From the NCBI RefSeq assembly GCF_000266885.1, contig NC_018020.1:1488001-1552000 (forward strand): a DNA stretch of 64,000 nucleotides, given 5' to 3'. A model generated the notes under the pieces. The model ran no database searches. It was given only the letters and a program-made list of their open reading frames with translations, and was not told the DNA's origin. This document shows, in pieces, positions 30,963-40,343 of this stretch. The position numbers and the translations under genes were made by a program. Each line of letters begins with the position of its first letter. The stretch's first letter is position 1. Origin of the DNA: Turneriella parva DSM 21527 (GTDB lineage: Bacteria; Spirochaetota; Leptospiria; Turneriellales; Turneriellaceae).

Positions 30963-31236
30963 ATGTCGCCAAGGCTCGATCTCGAATGGGATGAAAAAAA
31001 AGCGCAAGGCAACCTGGCGAAACACAACGTTTCTTTTCCCGAGTCGGGCACAGTTTTTGGCGATTACGTTTCCTGATCCAGACCATTCGAAAAATGAAAA
31101 TCGGTCTATCACATTCGGCCAGTCACAGGCGGGCCGTTTTTTGGTTGTCGCCCACACTGAGAGGGGTGAAAAAATCCGAATTATCAGCGCGCGCCTAATG
31201 ACCAAGCAAGAGAGAAAAATCTATGAAGAAGGGTAA
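30963..31236 (+). pseudogene. brnT: BrnT-like toxin, frameshifted
   Basis: Starts MSPRLDLEWDEKKAQGNLAK then HNVSFPESGTVFGD, the BrnT N-terminus. It hits TGA after YVS, while the next frame reads LAITFPDPDHSKNENRSITF and RFLVVAHTERGEKIRIISAR, the rest of BrnT. The break lies in TTTGGCGATTACG, where an intact copy would read T-V-F-G-D-x-L-A-I-T-F. Loss of 11 bp between two TTTGGCGA copies would explain it. It overlaps the next gene. Confidence 0.8.
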
Positions 31237-31438
31237 GAAAGACGAACTGCGGGCAGAATACGGTCGCGAAGACCTGATTAAAGGTGTCCGTGGCAAATAC
31301 TTGAATGCCTACCGCAGCGGAACGAATCTTGTCTTGCTCGATCCGAAAATTGCTTCTGCCTTTCCCAATGCGCGGGCTGTGAACAAAGCGTTAGGCGCCC
31401 TCATCGAAGCCGCTGGCGAAATAACGCATAAGCGTTAA
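31223..31438 (+). CDS. Putative antitoxin partner of the BrnT-like gene
   Basis: 71 residues, MKKGKKDELRAEYGREDLIK then GVRGKYLNAYRSGTNLVLLD. It starts 14 bp before the end of the broken BrnT frame, in the place of the antitoxin. The C-terminus (AFPNARAVNKALGALIEAA) is helical. The gene is intact although its partner is not. I know this small family only as genes sitting beside toxin genes. Confidence 0.55.
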   Translation: MKKGKKDELRAEYGREDLIKGVRGKYLNAYRSGTNLVLLDPKIASAFPNARAVNKALGALIEAAGEITHKR

Positions 31439-31648
31439 CCCTTCGGCAGGGGCGCAGCAGAAATTCACAAATCTGCCATTGCAACAAGAGCTTACACCCG
31501 CTATCAGAAATTTCTGCGCCTGAAAGATTCGCAAAACGCCGACGAATAGGCGAAAGCCGTGCTCGATCTGTCGGGCCACCCTGAAGAGATGCAGCGGCAG
31601 AATCTGAAAAATACTTGTCTTCCCATGCCGGGGCGCGTATCATAAAAC

Positions 31649-31888
31649 ATGAGCACTGCGACGCTGGCCAAGGCACAGGAATACGCGGCTAATCTGACCT
31701 CTGCTGATCAAGCCGCTCTGCTGGATTTCTTGCTCGTGAAAATGGAAAATGAAATGCCGCCCGAGATCGATGCACTTTGGCGAAAAGAGATCAGGCGTCG
31801 CGCTGCCGATTTAGCTTCAGGTGAAGACCCGGGCACTCCTTGGGAGGCAGTTCAAGCCAATATTAAGAAGAAATTTGGTTTTTCTTGA
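31649..31888 (+). CDS. Addiction-module component (antitoxin) protein
   Basis: 79 residues. Helical with DQAALLDFLLVKMENEMPPE, LWRKEIRRRAADLASGED and PWEAVQANIKKKFG. The W-x-x-E-I-x-x-R-x-x-x-x-x-x-G pattern and its place 4 bp over a ParE-like gene are typical of the putative addiction-module component family (TIGR02574-like). Intact. The 210 bp upstream (31439-31648) hold no gene I can recognise. Confidence 0.7.
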   Translation: MSTATLAKAQEYAANLTSADQAALLDFLLVKMENEMPPEIDALWRKEIRRRAADLASGEDPGTPWEAVQANIKKKFGFS

Positions 31889-32182
31889 AATCTCTTGCCT
31901 TCAGTAAAGCTGCAGCAGCAGATCTGGAAGCTGTCCTTCACGATTATCAGACAATATCGGTCAAACTTGCAAAGAGATTTCACTCCTTAATTAAAAGAGT
32001 CAGTTCAAAATATCCACATGCATCCGAAAGCGTGGCCGCCGTATTTTGACGACTTTCGCAAGATAAATTTGGATCCATTTCCGTTTGCCGTCGTCTACCA
32101 AGAAGTACCAGAAATCATTCACATTGTCGCTATCATTGACTTGCGTCGCGCACCGCGCTATTGGCGCAGGCTAGAGCAATGA
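31885..32182 (+). pseudogene. RelE/ParE-family toxin, frameshifted
   Basis: The frame from TTG 31885 gives KSLAFSKAAAADLEAVLHDY then QTISVKLAKRFHSLIKRV. After a one-base shift near 31995-32010 another frame continues VQNIHMHPKAWPPYFDDFRK, FPFAVVYQEV and IIHIVAIIDLRRAPRYWRRL, the standard ParE C-terminus. The total is one base over a multiple of three, so the toxin is probably dead. Confidence 0.8.
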
Positions 32183-32234
32183 CGCCGCAATCTCATTAAA
32201 CTTGACATCCTGATTTTCTTCCCGAAAGTATCAC

Positions 32235-33770
32235 ATGGCGCGCAGCACTTCAGCAAAATCGGGCAAAACTCTTCAAGACGGCTTCTCGGCCTCTACCATT
32301 TTCGAAAAAGACCAGGGCATCACCTATAAAGACTTTCTGATACTGCCGGGGTATATCGACTTCGCCCCGCAAGACGTGAATCTCGAAACGCGCATCACGC
32401 GCAACGTCAAGATCAAGCTGCCCCTCATCAGCTCACCAATGGATACCGTGACCGAAAGCCGCATGGCGATCACCATGGCGCTTTTGGGCGGCATTGGCAT
32501 TATACACAACAACCTCTCGATCGAAGACCAGGCGGCGCAGGTCGAGCGCGTGAAGCGGTACGAAAACGGCTTTATCACCGAACCGATCGTGCTTTCACCG
32601 AAGAATACCATTGCCGATATCGACAACATTTCGGAGCGTTATGGTTTCAGTGGGGTGCCAATCACCGAAGACGGTACGCTGCGCTCGAAACTCGTGGGCA
32701 TCGTCGCGAACCGCGATGTGGATTTCGAGCGTGACCGAACCATTTTGCTCTCAAAGGTCATGACGACCGATCTGATTACCGCGCCGAAAGGCATATCTCT
32801 GGTGCAAGCGAACGAAATTCTGCGCAAGTCGAAGAAAGGCAAGTTGCCGATTGTCGACAAAGAAGGGCGTTTGGTGGCTCTGATGAGCCGCTCAGACCTG
32901 GTGAAAAACCGTGAATATCCTTTTGCGACTAAAGATGAACAGAAGCGCCTGCGCGTGGGAGCGGCGGTTTCGACCCACCCGCACGACCGTGAGCGCATCG
33001 ACATGCTCGTCGCACGCGGTGTTGATTTGCTCGTCGTCGACTCGGCGCAGGGTTATTCGAAGTTTCAGATCGACCTCTTGAAAGAACTAAAAAAGAAATA
33101 TCCCAATGTCGACGTGATGGCGGGCAATGTCGTCACACGCGAGCAGGGCGACGCCCTCATTCGCGCCGGCGCCGATGGCCTGCGCATCGGCATGGGCCCG
33201 GGTTCAATCTGCATCACACAAGACACCATGGCTTGCGGCCGTTCGCAGGCAACAGCGGTCTATTACACAGCGCAGATGGCGGCAAAGCATAAGATTCCCG
33301 TGATCGCCGACGGCGGCATCGCCAACATCGGCGACATCGCCAAAGCCCTCGCAGTGGGTGGCAGCGCAGTCATGGTCGGGTCGCTGCTCGCCGGCAGCAA
33401 AGAAGCACCGGGTGAATACTTTTATGAAAACGGCGTGCGCCTCAAGAAATTTCGCGGCATGGCCTCGATCGAAGCGATGGAAGGCGGCGGTGGTGCAAAG
33501 CGCTATAACGTCGAAGACCAGAAGATCAAGGTCGCGCAGGGTGTCTCGGGCGCAGTCGTCGACAAAGGCTCTCTCTTCGAATTTATTCCCTATCTGATGC
33601 AGGGTGTGCGCCATGCGCTGCAAGACATGGGCTATCGTGACATACCGTCACTGCACAAGGCGCTGCACGCCAGCAAGCTGCGCTTCGAGCCACGCTCGCT
33701 CGCCGCACAGGCGCAGGGCGGGGTACATGGATTGTATTCGTATAAAAAGCCCATTATTGGTGCCGAGTGA
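32235..33770 (+). CDS. guaB: Inosine-5'-monophosphate dehydrogenase
   Basis: 511 residues, normal length. Oxidises IMP to XMP with NAD+, the first committed step to GMP. The TIM barrel starts [14 protein letters not shown]. Paired CBS domains occupy about residues 115-235 ([20 protein letters not shown]). The active-site loop is [17 protein letters not shown] with the catalytic Cys, followed by [20 protein letters not shown]. Monocistronic or with the GST gene 10 bp downstream. Confidence 0.97.
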   Translation: MARSTSAKSGKTLQDGFSASTIFEKDQGITYKDFLILPGYIDFAPQDVNLETRITRNVKIKLPLISSPMDTVTESRMAITMALLGGIGIIHNNLSIEDQAAQVERVKRYENGFITEPIVLSPKNTIADIDNISERYGFSGVPITEDGTLRSKLVGIVANRDVDFERDRTILLSKVMTTDLITAPKGISLVQANEILRKSKKGKLPIVDKEGRLVALMSRSDLVKNREYPFATKDEQKRLRVGAAVSTHPHDRERIDMLVARGVDLLVVDSAQGYSKFQIDLLKELKKKYPNVDVMAGNVVTREQGDALIRAGADGLRIGMGPGSICITQDTMACGRSQATAVYYTAQMAAKHKIPVIADGGIANIGDIAKALAVGGSAVMVGSLLAGSKEAPGEYFYENGVRLKKFRGMASIEAMEGGGGAKRYNVEDQKIKVAQGVSGAVVDKGSLFEFIPYLMQGVRHALQDMGYRDIPSLHKALHASKLRFEPRSLAAQAQGGVHGLYSYKKPIIGAE

Positions 33771-33780
33771 GGGTAAATTC

Positions 33781-34389
33781 ATGAAGCTCTACGGAAGCAT
33801 AACCTCACCCTTCGTGCGCCGGGTGCGCTACCTGTGCCATGAACTTGGCCAGTCATTTGAGCTGGTTGATTCTCTGACCGACGCCGGCCAGTCGGCCATG
33901 CGCGAAAAAAACCCAATCTGGAAGGAGCCCTGCGCCGAGATCGATGGTCTTGTGATATGGGATAGTCACACTATCATCGACTACCTCACCGAAAAATATG
34001 CAGATAGCCCCAATGGTCTCAGAAAACCGACGGGCGTCGAAAAGTGGCGCGAGCGCAATCTGGTGAGCGCTGCCGACGGCTGCGTCGAGTCGGCCATAAA
34101 TGTGTTTTACCTGAAAAAAGACGGGGTCGCGGTCGGTGATGTGGCATACCTTGTTAAACAGCGTGCGCGCGTTGAATCGATTTTAACCTGGCTCAAGTCG
34201 CAGCTAGAGGGCAATTTTTTCACTCCAGAGGCCAAAATCGGCCTTTCAGAACTGACCCTCTATTGTATTCTTGACTGGCTCAGGTTTCGTGAAATGTACC
34301 CGGTGGGTGACGACCCGGTGCTGAGTGCCTATATGCAATTTCACAGCAGCCAGCCTGGCTTAGTGGCGACGCGTTTGCCTGAGAAATAG
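33781..34389 (+). CDS. Glutathione S-transferase family protein
   Basis: 202 residues from ATG 33781; the frame is open back into guaB but homology starts here. The N-terminal thioredoxin-like fold is MKLYGSITSPFVRRVRYLCH with the Ser/Pro GSH-site pattern and IWDSHTIIDYLTEKY (D-S-x-x-I). A helical C-terminal domain follows. It could be a detoxification or stress GST. It begins 10 bp after guaB, so co-transcription is possible. Confidence 0.85.
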   Translation: MKLYGSITSPFVRRVRYLCHELGQSFELVDSLTDAGQSAMREKNPIWKEPCAEIDGLVIWDSHTIIDYLTEKYADSPNGLRKPTGVEKWRERNLVSAADGCVESAINVFYLKKDGVAVGDVAYLVKQRARVESILTWLKSQLEGNFFTPEAKIGLSELTLYCILDWLRFREMYPVGDDPVLSAYMQFHSSQPGLVATRLPEK

Positions 34390-34518
34390 ATCCTCATTTT
34401 TTTGCTGGTTTGGAGCGCGGGCAGCTGCATAAGATTTGCCCGCCTGCTTCAGTATTCAGACGTGCACTATTAAAAAATAGCTAATAAAAGCCGATACTTA
34501 AAACTAGGTAACAAAACG

Positions 34519-36381
34519 ATGAGAATAACTTTGCTTCTGAGCGTGTTTTTGGGCGCACCACTGGCGGTTTTCGCCTCGGGCGATGCGCACGACCCGGTGC
34601 ATGACTTGCTCATGCACATTGGCCTGACGATTCTCGTTGCCACGATTGTTGCCTATCTCGGTAACCTCGCAAAGCAACCGCTGATTCTGGCTTACCTCGC
34701 GGCAGGTGCACTCATCGGGCCTAACTTCGGTTTTGGTCTTATCAAGAGCGAGAAGGATATCTCAACCATCTCAGAGCTGGGCCTCGTGTTGCTGCTCTTT
34801 ATGATTGGTATGGAGATCGACCTCAAGAAGATCAAAGCTTCAGGCAAGTCTCTCATCGTCACCGGCGTTACGCAGTTTGCGATTTGTGCCGGCCTCGGCA
34901 TCATGTTCTTTCAGCTGATCGGCTTCGCGCTCGGCGGTGGTAAATATGACGCCTTTTATCTGGCCATTGCGTGCGGTATTTCATCGACGGCGATCGTCGT
35001 GAAGCTACTCTACGGCAAGTTCGAGCTCGACACCCTCGCCGGCCGATTCACGCTCGGCACCCTCGTCTTTCAGGATATCTGGGCGATAGTGATTCTTGGT
35101 GTGCAACCCAACCTCGCCGACCCCCAAATATTGCAGATTCTGTTGTCGTTCGCCAAAGCCGGCGCACTCGTTGCTGTGAGCATGGCGCTCAGCAAATATG
35201 TTCTACCCACCCTCTTTAGCCGCATTGCGAAGATTCCCGAGATGACGCTGCTCATGTCGGTCGGCTGGTGTTTTGCCGTCTGTGCCGCCGCGCTCGCGAT
35301 GGGGCTCTCTATTGAAATGGGTGCGCTGATTGCCGGCGTTTCGATTTCGACTTTCCCTTATAACCTCGACGTGGTCGCGAAAATCACGACGTTGCGCGAT
35401 TTTTTCGTAACGATCTTCTTTGTTTCGCTCGGTATGAAAATACCCAACCCGATTGCGCAGGCAAGCCTTGTCGGTATTGCGTTTATCGCCGCGATGTTCG
35501 TCATTCTCACACGCTTTCTTTCGATCTATCCGGTGTTGTTTTCGCTTAAGAATGGCAACCGTGTCAGCATTCTCACTTCGCTCAACCTTTCGAATATCAG
35601 CGAGTTTTCGCTGGTGATCGCCGCGCTGGGTCTCGCGGCCGGCCACATCAGCGCCGACATTCTTTCGATCATCATCTTTACTTTTGTGATCACTTCGATT
35701 TTCGCCCCGTACATGATCAAGTACAACCAGCAGCTGCAGCCACGTGTAACCCGGTTTTTTGAAATGTTTGGTCTTCGCGACAAGAAGAAGTACGTCGAAC
35801 CCAGCGAAGAAGAGCTGCAGAAAGATGTGGCACTGCTCGGCTTTTTCAAAGTCGCCAGCTCATTCGTAACCGACGCCGTCGAGACCACCGGCAAGAACAG
35901 CCTTAAAGACAAAATAGTCGTTGTTGACTTCAACCAGACGGTACACGCAAAACTCAAGAGTCTGGGGATTCCCGCCGTTTACGGAGACATCGGCCACATT
36001 GACACTCTGCACCATGTCGGCCTTCACCATACCAAGGTGGCAATTTCGACGATACCCGATACGATTCTTGTCGGCACCAGCAACACGAAGCTGATTAAAC
36101 AGATCGAAGAAATTGCACCGCACGCGAAGATTATCGTGACGGCTGAAAATCCTCAAACTGCGCTCAAGATGTACGAAGATGGCGCTGACTATGTATTTCT
36201 ACCGCGCCAGCTCGCTTCGTCTCACCTGACGCCGATTGTACGCGACATGCTCGTCATCGCCGACGAAGAAGATAAGTCAGCCGCAGCAAAGGCGCGCAGA
36301 AAAAAGGCGCAGGCAAGACTCGATAAACTGCGCGAAGACGCGATCGCCGAACTAAAAGAACGGCACGAAATTATTAATTAG
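34519..36381 (+). CDS. CPA2-family monovalent cation:proton antiporter
   Basis: 620 residues. The N-terminus MRITLLLSVFLGAPLAVFA is signal-like, followed by 11-12 membrane segments with the CPA2 core (KQPLILAYLAAGALIGPNFG, LLLFMIGMEIDLKKIK, IACGISSTAIVVKLL, IEMGALIAGVSISTFPY). Residues 440-570 resemble a degenerate TrkA-N domain (DKIVVVDFNQTVHAKLKSLG, AVYGDIGHIDTLH) and a basic helical tail follows. Similar to KefB/C-type K+/H+ antiporters. The regulatory ligand is unknown. Confidence 0.88.
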   Translation: MRITLLLSVFLGAPLAVFASGDAHDPVHDLLMHIGLTILVATIVAYLGNLAKQPLILAYLAAGALIGPNFGFGLIKSEKDISTISELGLVLLLFMIGMEIDLKKIKASGKSLIVTGVTQFAICAGLGIMFFQLIGFALGGGKYDAFYLAIACGISSTAIVVKLLYGKFELDTLAGRFTLGTLVFQDIWAIVILGVQPNLADPQILQILLSFAKAGALVAVSMALSKYVLPTLFSRIAKIPEMTLLMSVGWCFAVCAAALAMGLSIEMGALIAGVSISTFPYNLDVVAKITTLRDFFVTIFFVSLGMKIPNPIAQASLVGIAFIAAMFVILTRFLSIYPVLFSLKNGNRVSILTSLNLSNISEFSLVIAALGLAAGHISADILSIIIFTFVITSIFAPYMIKYNQQLQPRVTRFFEMFGLRDKKKYVEPSEEELQKDVALLGFFKVASSFVTDAVETTGKNSLKDKIVVVDFNQTVHAKLKSLGIPAVYGDIGHIDTLHHVGLHHTKVAISTIPDTILVGTSNTKLIKQIEEIAPHAKIIVTAENPQTALKMYEDGADYVFLPRQLASSHLTPIVRDMLVIADEEDKSAAAKARRKKAQARLDKLREDAIAELKERHEIIN

Positions 36382-36501
36382 CAGCCGACCATAGATTATT
36401 CCGGCGCTTGCTTAAAGGTTCTTAGCCGCTGGCCGGCATTTTTTGGGCGGGTGGTTCATTCACAGCTCGCTGTGTGCCGACAATCTGCATAGGTTTCGGC
36501 C

Positions 36502-37359
36502 ATGATCATCAGGCAAGATAACGTCTATAAACGCTATTTCGATGCTTTCTTGCTGATTTTTACCCTATTCGCGGCGCTCGAAGTGCCGCTGCACCTCGCA
36601 TTGCAGTATCCGGCACCACCCTGGATTCGGGTAATTAACCTTTTATACCCGATTATCTTCACGTTCGATATTATCACCTCATTTTTCACGACGATCATGA
36701 TCGACGGTGAAGAGGTCACCTCGAAGAAACGCATCGCCATACACTATCTGCGCAGCTGGTTCATTGTCGACCTGATCGCCGCGACCCCTTTCGATCTGAT
36801 CTTTGCCGATGGCTGGCTTTCAGAGGCGAGCAACGCCGCCCGATCGCTGAGGCTCTTTTCACCGCGCTACATACAGATTCTGCTGCTCGTGCGCATGCTC
36901 AGAATCTATCACATCTTTCCGTTTCTAGAGAAGACGCGCAAGAAGGAGCTCTTTAATCCCGGATTAGTGCGTCTCTTCTTCACCATTTTTGTCGTTCTGA
37001 TCATTGCGCACTGGGTCGCCTGCGGCTGGATGGCGCTCGGCAAGAAAGACCCGAATTTGGACTTTTTTACCAACTATGTCAAGGCTTTGTACTGGTGTAT
37101 CACCACGATTACGACGATAGGGTACGGCGACATCACGCCTTCGACGAATGCCCAGACCATCTATACCATGTTCGTGCAGCTGACGGGCGCCGGGATGTAC
37201 GGTTATATCATTGGTAATTTAGCCAGTATGTTGGCGAACAGCGACCTCGCAAGAACGCAGTTTCGCGCCAAGATGGAAAAGATTCAGACGTTCATGCAGT
37301 ACCGCGACGTACCGGGCGATCTGCAAGACAGCATTCGTACGTACTATGACTATCTCTGA
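36502..37359 (+). CDS. Cyclic nucleotide-gated K+ channel, membrane part (ends at an in-frame TGA)
   Basis: 285 residues: six membrane helices, a voltage-sensor-like segment (RSLRLFSPRYIQILLLVRML) and the K+ selectivity filter in CITTITTIGYGDITPS. It ends ...GDLQDSIRTYYDYL at TGA 37357-37359. The same frame continues NNRRGFEESAVLEELPSSLK, the C-linker that follows a Trp in related channels. One base change (TGG to TGA) would account for the stop. As it stands the product lacks its ligand domain. Confidence 0.85.
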   Translation: MIIRQDNVYKRYFDAFLLIFTLFAALEVPLHLALQYPAPPWIRVINLLYPIIFTFDIITSFFTTIMIDGEEVTSKKRIAIHYLRSWFIVDLIAATPFDLIFADGWLSEASNAARSLRLFSPRYIQILLLVRMLRIYHIFPFLEKTRKKELFNPGLVRLFFTIFVVLIIAHWVACGWMALGKKDPNLDFFTNYVKALYWCITTITTIGYGDITPSTNAQTIYTMFVQLTGAGMYGYIIGNLASMLANSDLARTQFRAKMEKIQTFMQYRDVPGDLQDSIRTYYDYL

Positions 37360-37983
37360 AACAACCGCCGCGGCTTCGAAGAATCGGCGGTGCTCGAAGA
37401 GTTACCGTCTTCGCTCAAGCTGAAAGTCGCGCTGCACCTAAACAAAGATATTATCGAAAAAGTGCCGATGTTCCGCGGCGCATCTGAAGAGTTCATTCGC
37501 CAGATTGTGCTGAACCTCAAGGCCGTGCTCTACACCCCAGGAGATTATATCTTTCGCAAAGGCGAAATGGGCGACCAGATGTACTTTATCAGCCGCGGTA
37601 AGGTTGAAATCGTTTCTGAAGACGGGGGTACAGTATTCGCAACCCTGTCAGAAGGGGGATTTTTCGGCGAAATCGCATTGCTCTTCAGCAGCGAACGGAC
37701 TGCCAGCGTTCGAGCAGCTGAGTATTGCGACCTGTACACCCTGGATAAATTTACCTTCGATAATGTCTTGCAGAAGTTTCCCGAAATTGCTGAGCAGGTG
37801 CATGCGATGGCCGAAGAGCGCCGGCAGAAGACAATCGCGGAAAAACGTAATTTGCCTGCGGTCGCCGCACAGAACGCCCGCATTGAAAATATCCACCTTT
37901 CACATGAACAGGGTAAAGTCTTGCTCAACTGGCAAGACGTTGCCGGCGTTACGGGCTACCAGGTCGCCCGCATGTCACGTTAA
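37360..37983 (+). pseudogene. C-linker and cyclic nucleotide-binding domain severed from the K+ channel
   Basis: In frame with the channel gene after its TGA. A GTG at 37390 is the only plausible restart and has no clear ribosome site. It contains KVPMFRGASEEFIRQIVLNL, GDYIFRKGEMGDQMYFISRG and GGFFGEIALLFSSERTASVR, the complete phosphate-binding cassette (G-E-I-A-L...R-T-A-S). A short tail (KVLLNWQDVAGVTGYQV) resembles one fibronectin-III-like strand pair. Confidence 0.75.
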
Positions 37984-37990
37984 TCTTTAG

Positions 37991-38629
37991 TTAGATCTCG
38001 CCGGCGGCTTCGCGTTTCTCGCGCCGTTTCTTCAAGAAATACTTCAGCGTGAAATAGCCAATCACGCCGACGATCACGAGTACAATGCCATTTTCAATAT
38101 TCTTGATCACCGTCACCGCATGGTTGATCTGGTCGCCAAAGAAGTAACACGATAGCACGATCGCCGGCACCGAAATAAGCGCTGCCAGACCATCGAACAG
38201 TAAGAAGACCCTGAACGGAATACCCAATGCCCCTGATGAGAGAAACACGAGCGACCTTAGTCCCGGCATAAATCGCGCTGAGAAGATTACCTTGTTGCCA
38301 TGGTTCTTGAGCTTGTCTTTGACTGTCTCGAGCCGTTCGGCGTGCATGATTTTCGCCATCCATTTCCATTCGAAAACGCGATAACCAAAGCGCTTACCAA
38401 TCTGAAACATTGCACCGTCGCCGAGCATGACCCCGGCGAGGCCAACGGCGACCATGACATAAGGGTCGGCCTTCTGGTAATAGGCCATGAGCCCGCCGGC
38501 AATGAGGGTGATGTCTTCAGGTATTGGCAGGCCAAAGCCGCAGAGCAGCAGTATACCGAAGACAAGCAGGTAGCTCCACGGTTCGTGAATCGATTGAATT
38601 GTATGGATAATGCCGTCGATGTTAAACAT
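37991..38629 (-). CDS. DedA/SNARE-associated family membrane protein
   Basis: About 212 residues; the start is taken at the Met giving MFNIDGIIHTIQSIHEPWSY. The family motifs are GFGLPIPEDITLIAGGLMAY (E-x-x-x-x...G), MLGDGAMFQIGKRFG and FSARFMPGLRSLVFLSSGAL (R-F-x-P-x-x-R). DedA proteins help flip undecaprenyl phosphate or phospholipids. Convergent with the channel remnant. Confidence 0.88.
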   Translation of the reverse strand: MFNIDGIIHTIQSIHEPWSYLLVFGILLLCGFGLPIPEDITLIAGGLMAYYQKADPYVMVAVGLAGVMLGDGAMFQIGKRFGYRVFEWKWMAKIMHAERLETVKDKLKNHGNKVIFSARFMPGLRSLVFLSSGALGIPFRVFLLFDGLAALISVPAIVLSCYFFGDQINHAVTVIKNIENGIVLVIVGVIGYFTLKYFLKKRREKREAAGEI

Positions 38630-38712
38630 GTATACCGAGAACAAATGCGTTTGTGAAAGGCGCTGTCAACCGAATGCGCCCGTGACGCTGTTCATCGCCA
38701 GGGTAGACCGGC

Positions 38713-39096
38713 TTAAGGGCGAAGGTAGGGCTTTAACCATTCGAGCGCCGCAGGTTCTTCGTTAAAGAGTTTTGTCGGCAGCCGCGGCCGGTTGAACTGG
38801 ATAAAGATGTTACCCACCATGCGCTGAAAATTGGAGTGTATCAAGAAGGCGAAGGCATTGATATCTGACTCGCGGTCGCGCGCCGAAAAATAAGAGCGCG
38901 CCTGCGGTGTAATCGACTTGAGATTTTTGAGATCGATCAACAGCGGGCGCTTTCGGCCGCGGCACAGTTCGTTGACGACCAGGCTGTTTTCTATGGCAAA
39001 ATTGAGCACGATGTCGACACCCGCCTTCGCCTCAGTGCGAATATAGCCTTCAGGCGTGCGCCAGGTTCTAAAACCGTGAAGGTCGTGTACTTTCAT
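38713..39096 (-). CDS. STAS-like / DUF-type small cytosolic protein
   Basis: 127 residues. The pattern NFAIENSLVVNELCRGRKRP, LLIDLKNLKSITPQARSYFS and MVGNIFIQFNRPRLPTKLF, ending EEPAALEWLKPYL, matches small SpoIIAA/STAS-like proteins common in Leptospirales and Bacteroidetes. Function unknown. It is divergent from the EF-hand gene. Confidence 0.6.
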   Translation of the reverse strand: MKVHDLHGFRTWRTPEGYIRTEAKAGVDIVLNFAIENSLVVNELCRGRKRPLLIDLKNLKSITPQARSYFSARDRESDINAFAFLIHSNFQRMVGNIFIQFNRPRLPTKLFNEEPAALEWLKPYLRP

Positions 39097-39186
39097 ATTT
39101 CATTACGTTCGGCCGCAGTGAGCCTGCATCATCCCACGCAGGTGAAAAGCAAAAAATGGCTTGTCCGCCGGCTGAGGGGGATATAG

Positions 39187-39597
39187 ATGCTTACTATGAC
39201 CCAAGCACATTTTGCCGCTCTGCTCTTTGTAGCCATGACATTTACCGTCTCGGCAAAGAACCATAAAGGCGGCCATGCGGGTATGAAAGGCCCAATGCAC
39301 GCAAAAATGCTCGAAAAAATGGACGCCGATAAAGACGGCAAAATCTCAAAACAAGAATGGCAGGCGCACCATGACAAGAAATTTATCGAACTCGACGCCG
39401 ACAAAGATGGCGTAATTTCGCAAGACGAATTCAAGGCGCACCACGAGAAAATGATGAAAGACCACCACTCGAAAATGGGCAAGAATAATGGGGCTGTGGG
39501 TGACGCAAATCGCAAGTACAAGAAGCCACCACGCAAAAAGAAAAATAAAGATGACGATCTGCAATTTGACGGCCCGGCAGCCGACGAGAAAGAGTAA
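39187..39597 (+). CDS. Exported EF-hand calcium-binding protein
   Basis: 136 residues with signal peptide LTMTQAHFAALLFVAMTFTV. Two EF-hand loops, DADKDGKISKQEW and DADKDGVISQDEF, have all the usual oxygen ligands. Histidine-rich stretches flank them and the tail is very basic then acidic (RKKKNKDDD). Probably a periplasmic Ca2+ binder. The alternative start at ATG 39196 makes no difference to the domain. Confidence 0.82.
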   Translation: MLTMTQAHFAALLFVAMTFTVSAKNHKGGHAGMKGPMHAKMLEKMDADKDGKISKQEWQAHHDKKFIELDADKDGVISQDEFKAHHEKMMKDHHSKMGKNNGAVGDANRKYKKPPRKKKNKDDDLQFDGPAADEKE

Positions 39598-39623
39598 AAT
39601 CGGCAAAAGTGAGAACAGCGCCC

Positions 39624-40343
39624 ATGGAAACCGAACGTTCTGAATCCTCATCGTCTGTGCCTCCCGAAGCACCGGGTATGATGCTGCAGGTACTCGATGG
39701 CGCTTACACGCAGGTGTTAAATGGTTTTGGCCTCTTTCCCTCGGCCGAAGCAGTTGCCCGGGAATACCTGACGCAGAACAACAACGATGCCCGCAAGGCG
39801 GCAGCTGACCTGATAAACTGGCAAATGACGAAAGCAGCCACCTCTGGGTTCTTGACGAACCTCGGCGGTGCGGCGACGTTACCGATTTCAATACCGGCGA
39901 ATATTTCGAGTGTGCTCTATTTGCAGCTGCGCATGATCGCGGCAATCGCCATCATGGGTGGCCATGACATTCGATCTGACAAAGTGAGAACGCTCGTCTA
40001 CGTGACGCTGCTCGGCTCAGCCGCTGCAGACGTGCTCAAAGACGCAGGCATTCAGCTGGGACAAAAACTCACGGTTGCGGCGATTTCACGCCTCATGGGA
40101 CTTGTTGCGCGCAAGATGGCGACGAATGTCGCCGCAAGGCTGCTCGGTAAGCTAGGCCTTTCAAGCGCCCGCAATTTTATGAAGCTCGTGCCCATTGCAG
40201 GCGGGCTCGTCGCTGCCGCAACCGACGCCGCAGCGACAAAGGCCATAGGCGTCGTCGCGACTAAACTGTTCGTTGGCGAAGAATCAGGCGAAGCCGGCAA
40301 AAGTCTTGACGCTACCCTTGGTGCGCAGACCGTCGGCGTATGA
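39624..40343 (+). CDS. EcsC family protein
   Basis: About 239 residues from ATG 39624. The conserved core is DLINWQMTKAATSGFLTNLG then GAATLPISIPANISSVLYLQ, followed by RMIAAIAIMGGHDIRSDKVR and hydrophobic Gly/Ala-rich helices (RNFMKLVPIAGGLVAAATDA), as in EcsC/DUF697-like proteins. Biochemical role unknown. The stop overlaps the aquaporin start (ATGA), suggesting a coupled pair. Confidence 0.75.
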   Translation: METERSESSSSVPPEAPGMMLQVLDGAYTQVLNGFGLFPSAEAVAREYLTQNNNDARKAAADLINWQMTKAATSGFLTNLGGAATLPISIPANISSVLYLQLRMIAAIAIMGGHDIRSDKVRTLVYVTLLGSAAADVLKDAGIQLGQKLTVAAISRLMGLVARKMATNVAARLLGKLGLSSARNFMKLVPIAGGLVAAATDAAATKAIGVVATKLFVGEESGEAGKSLDATLGAQTVGV

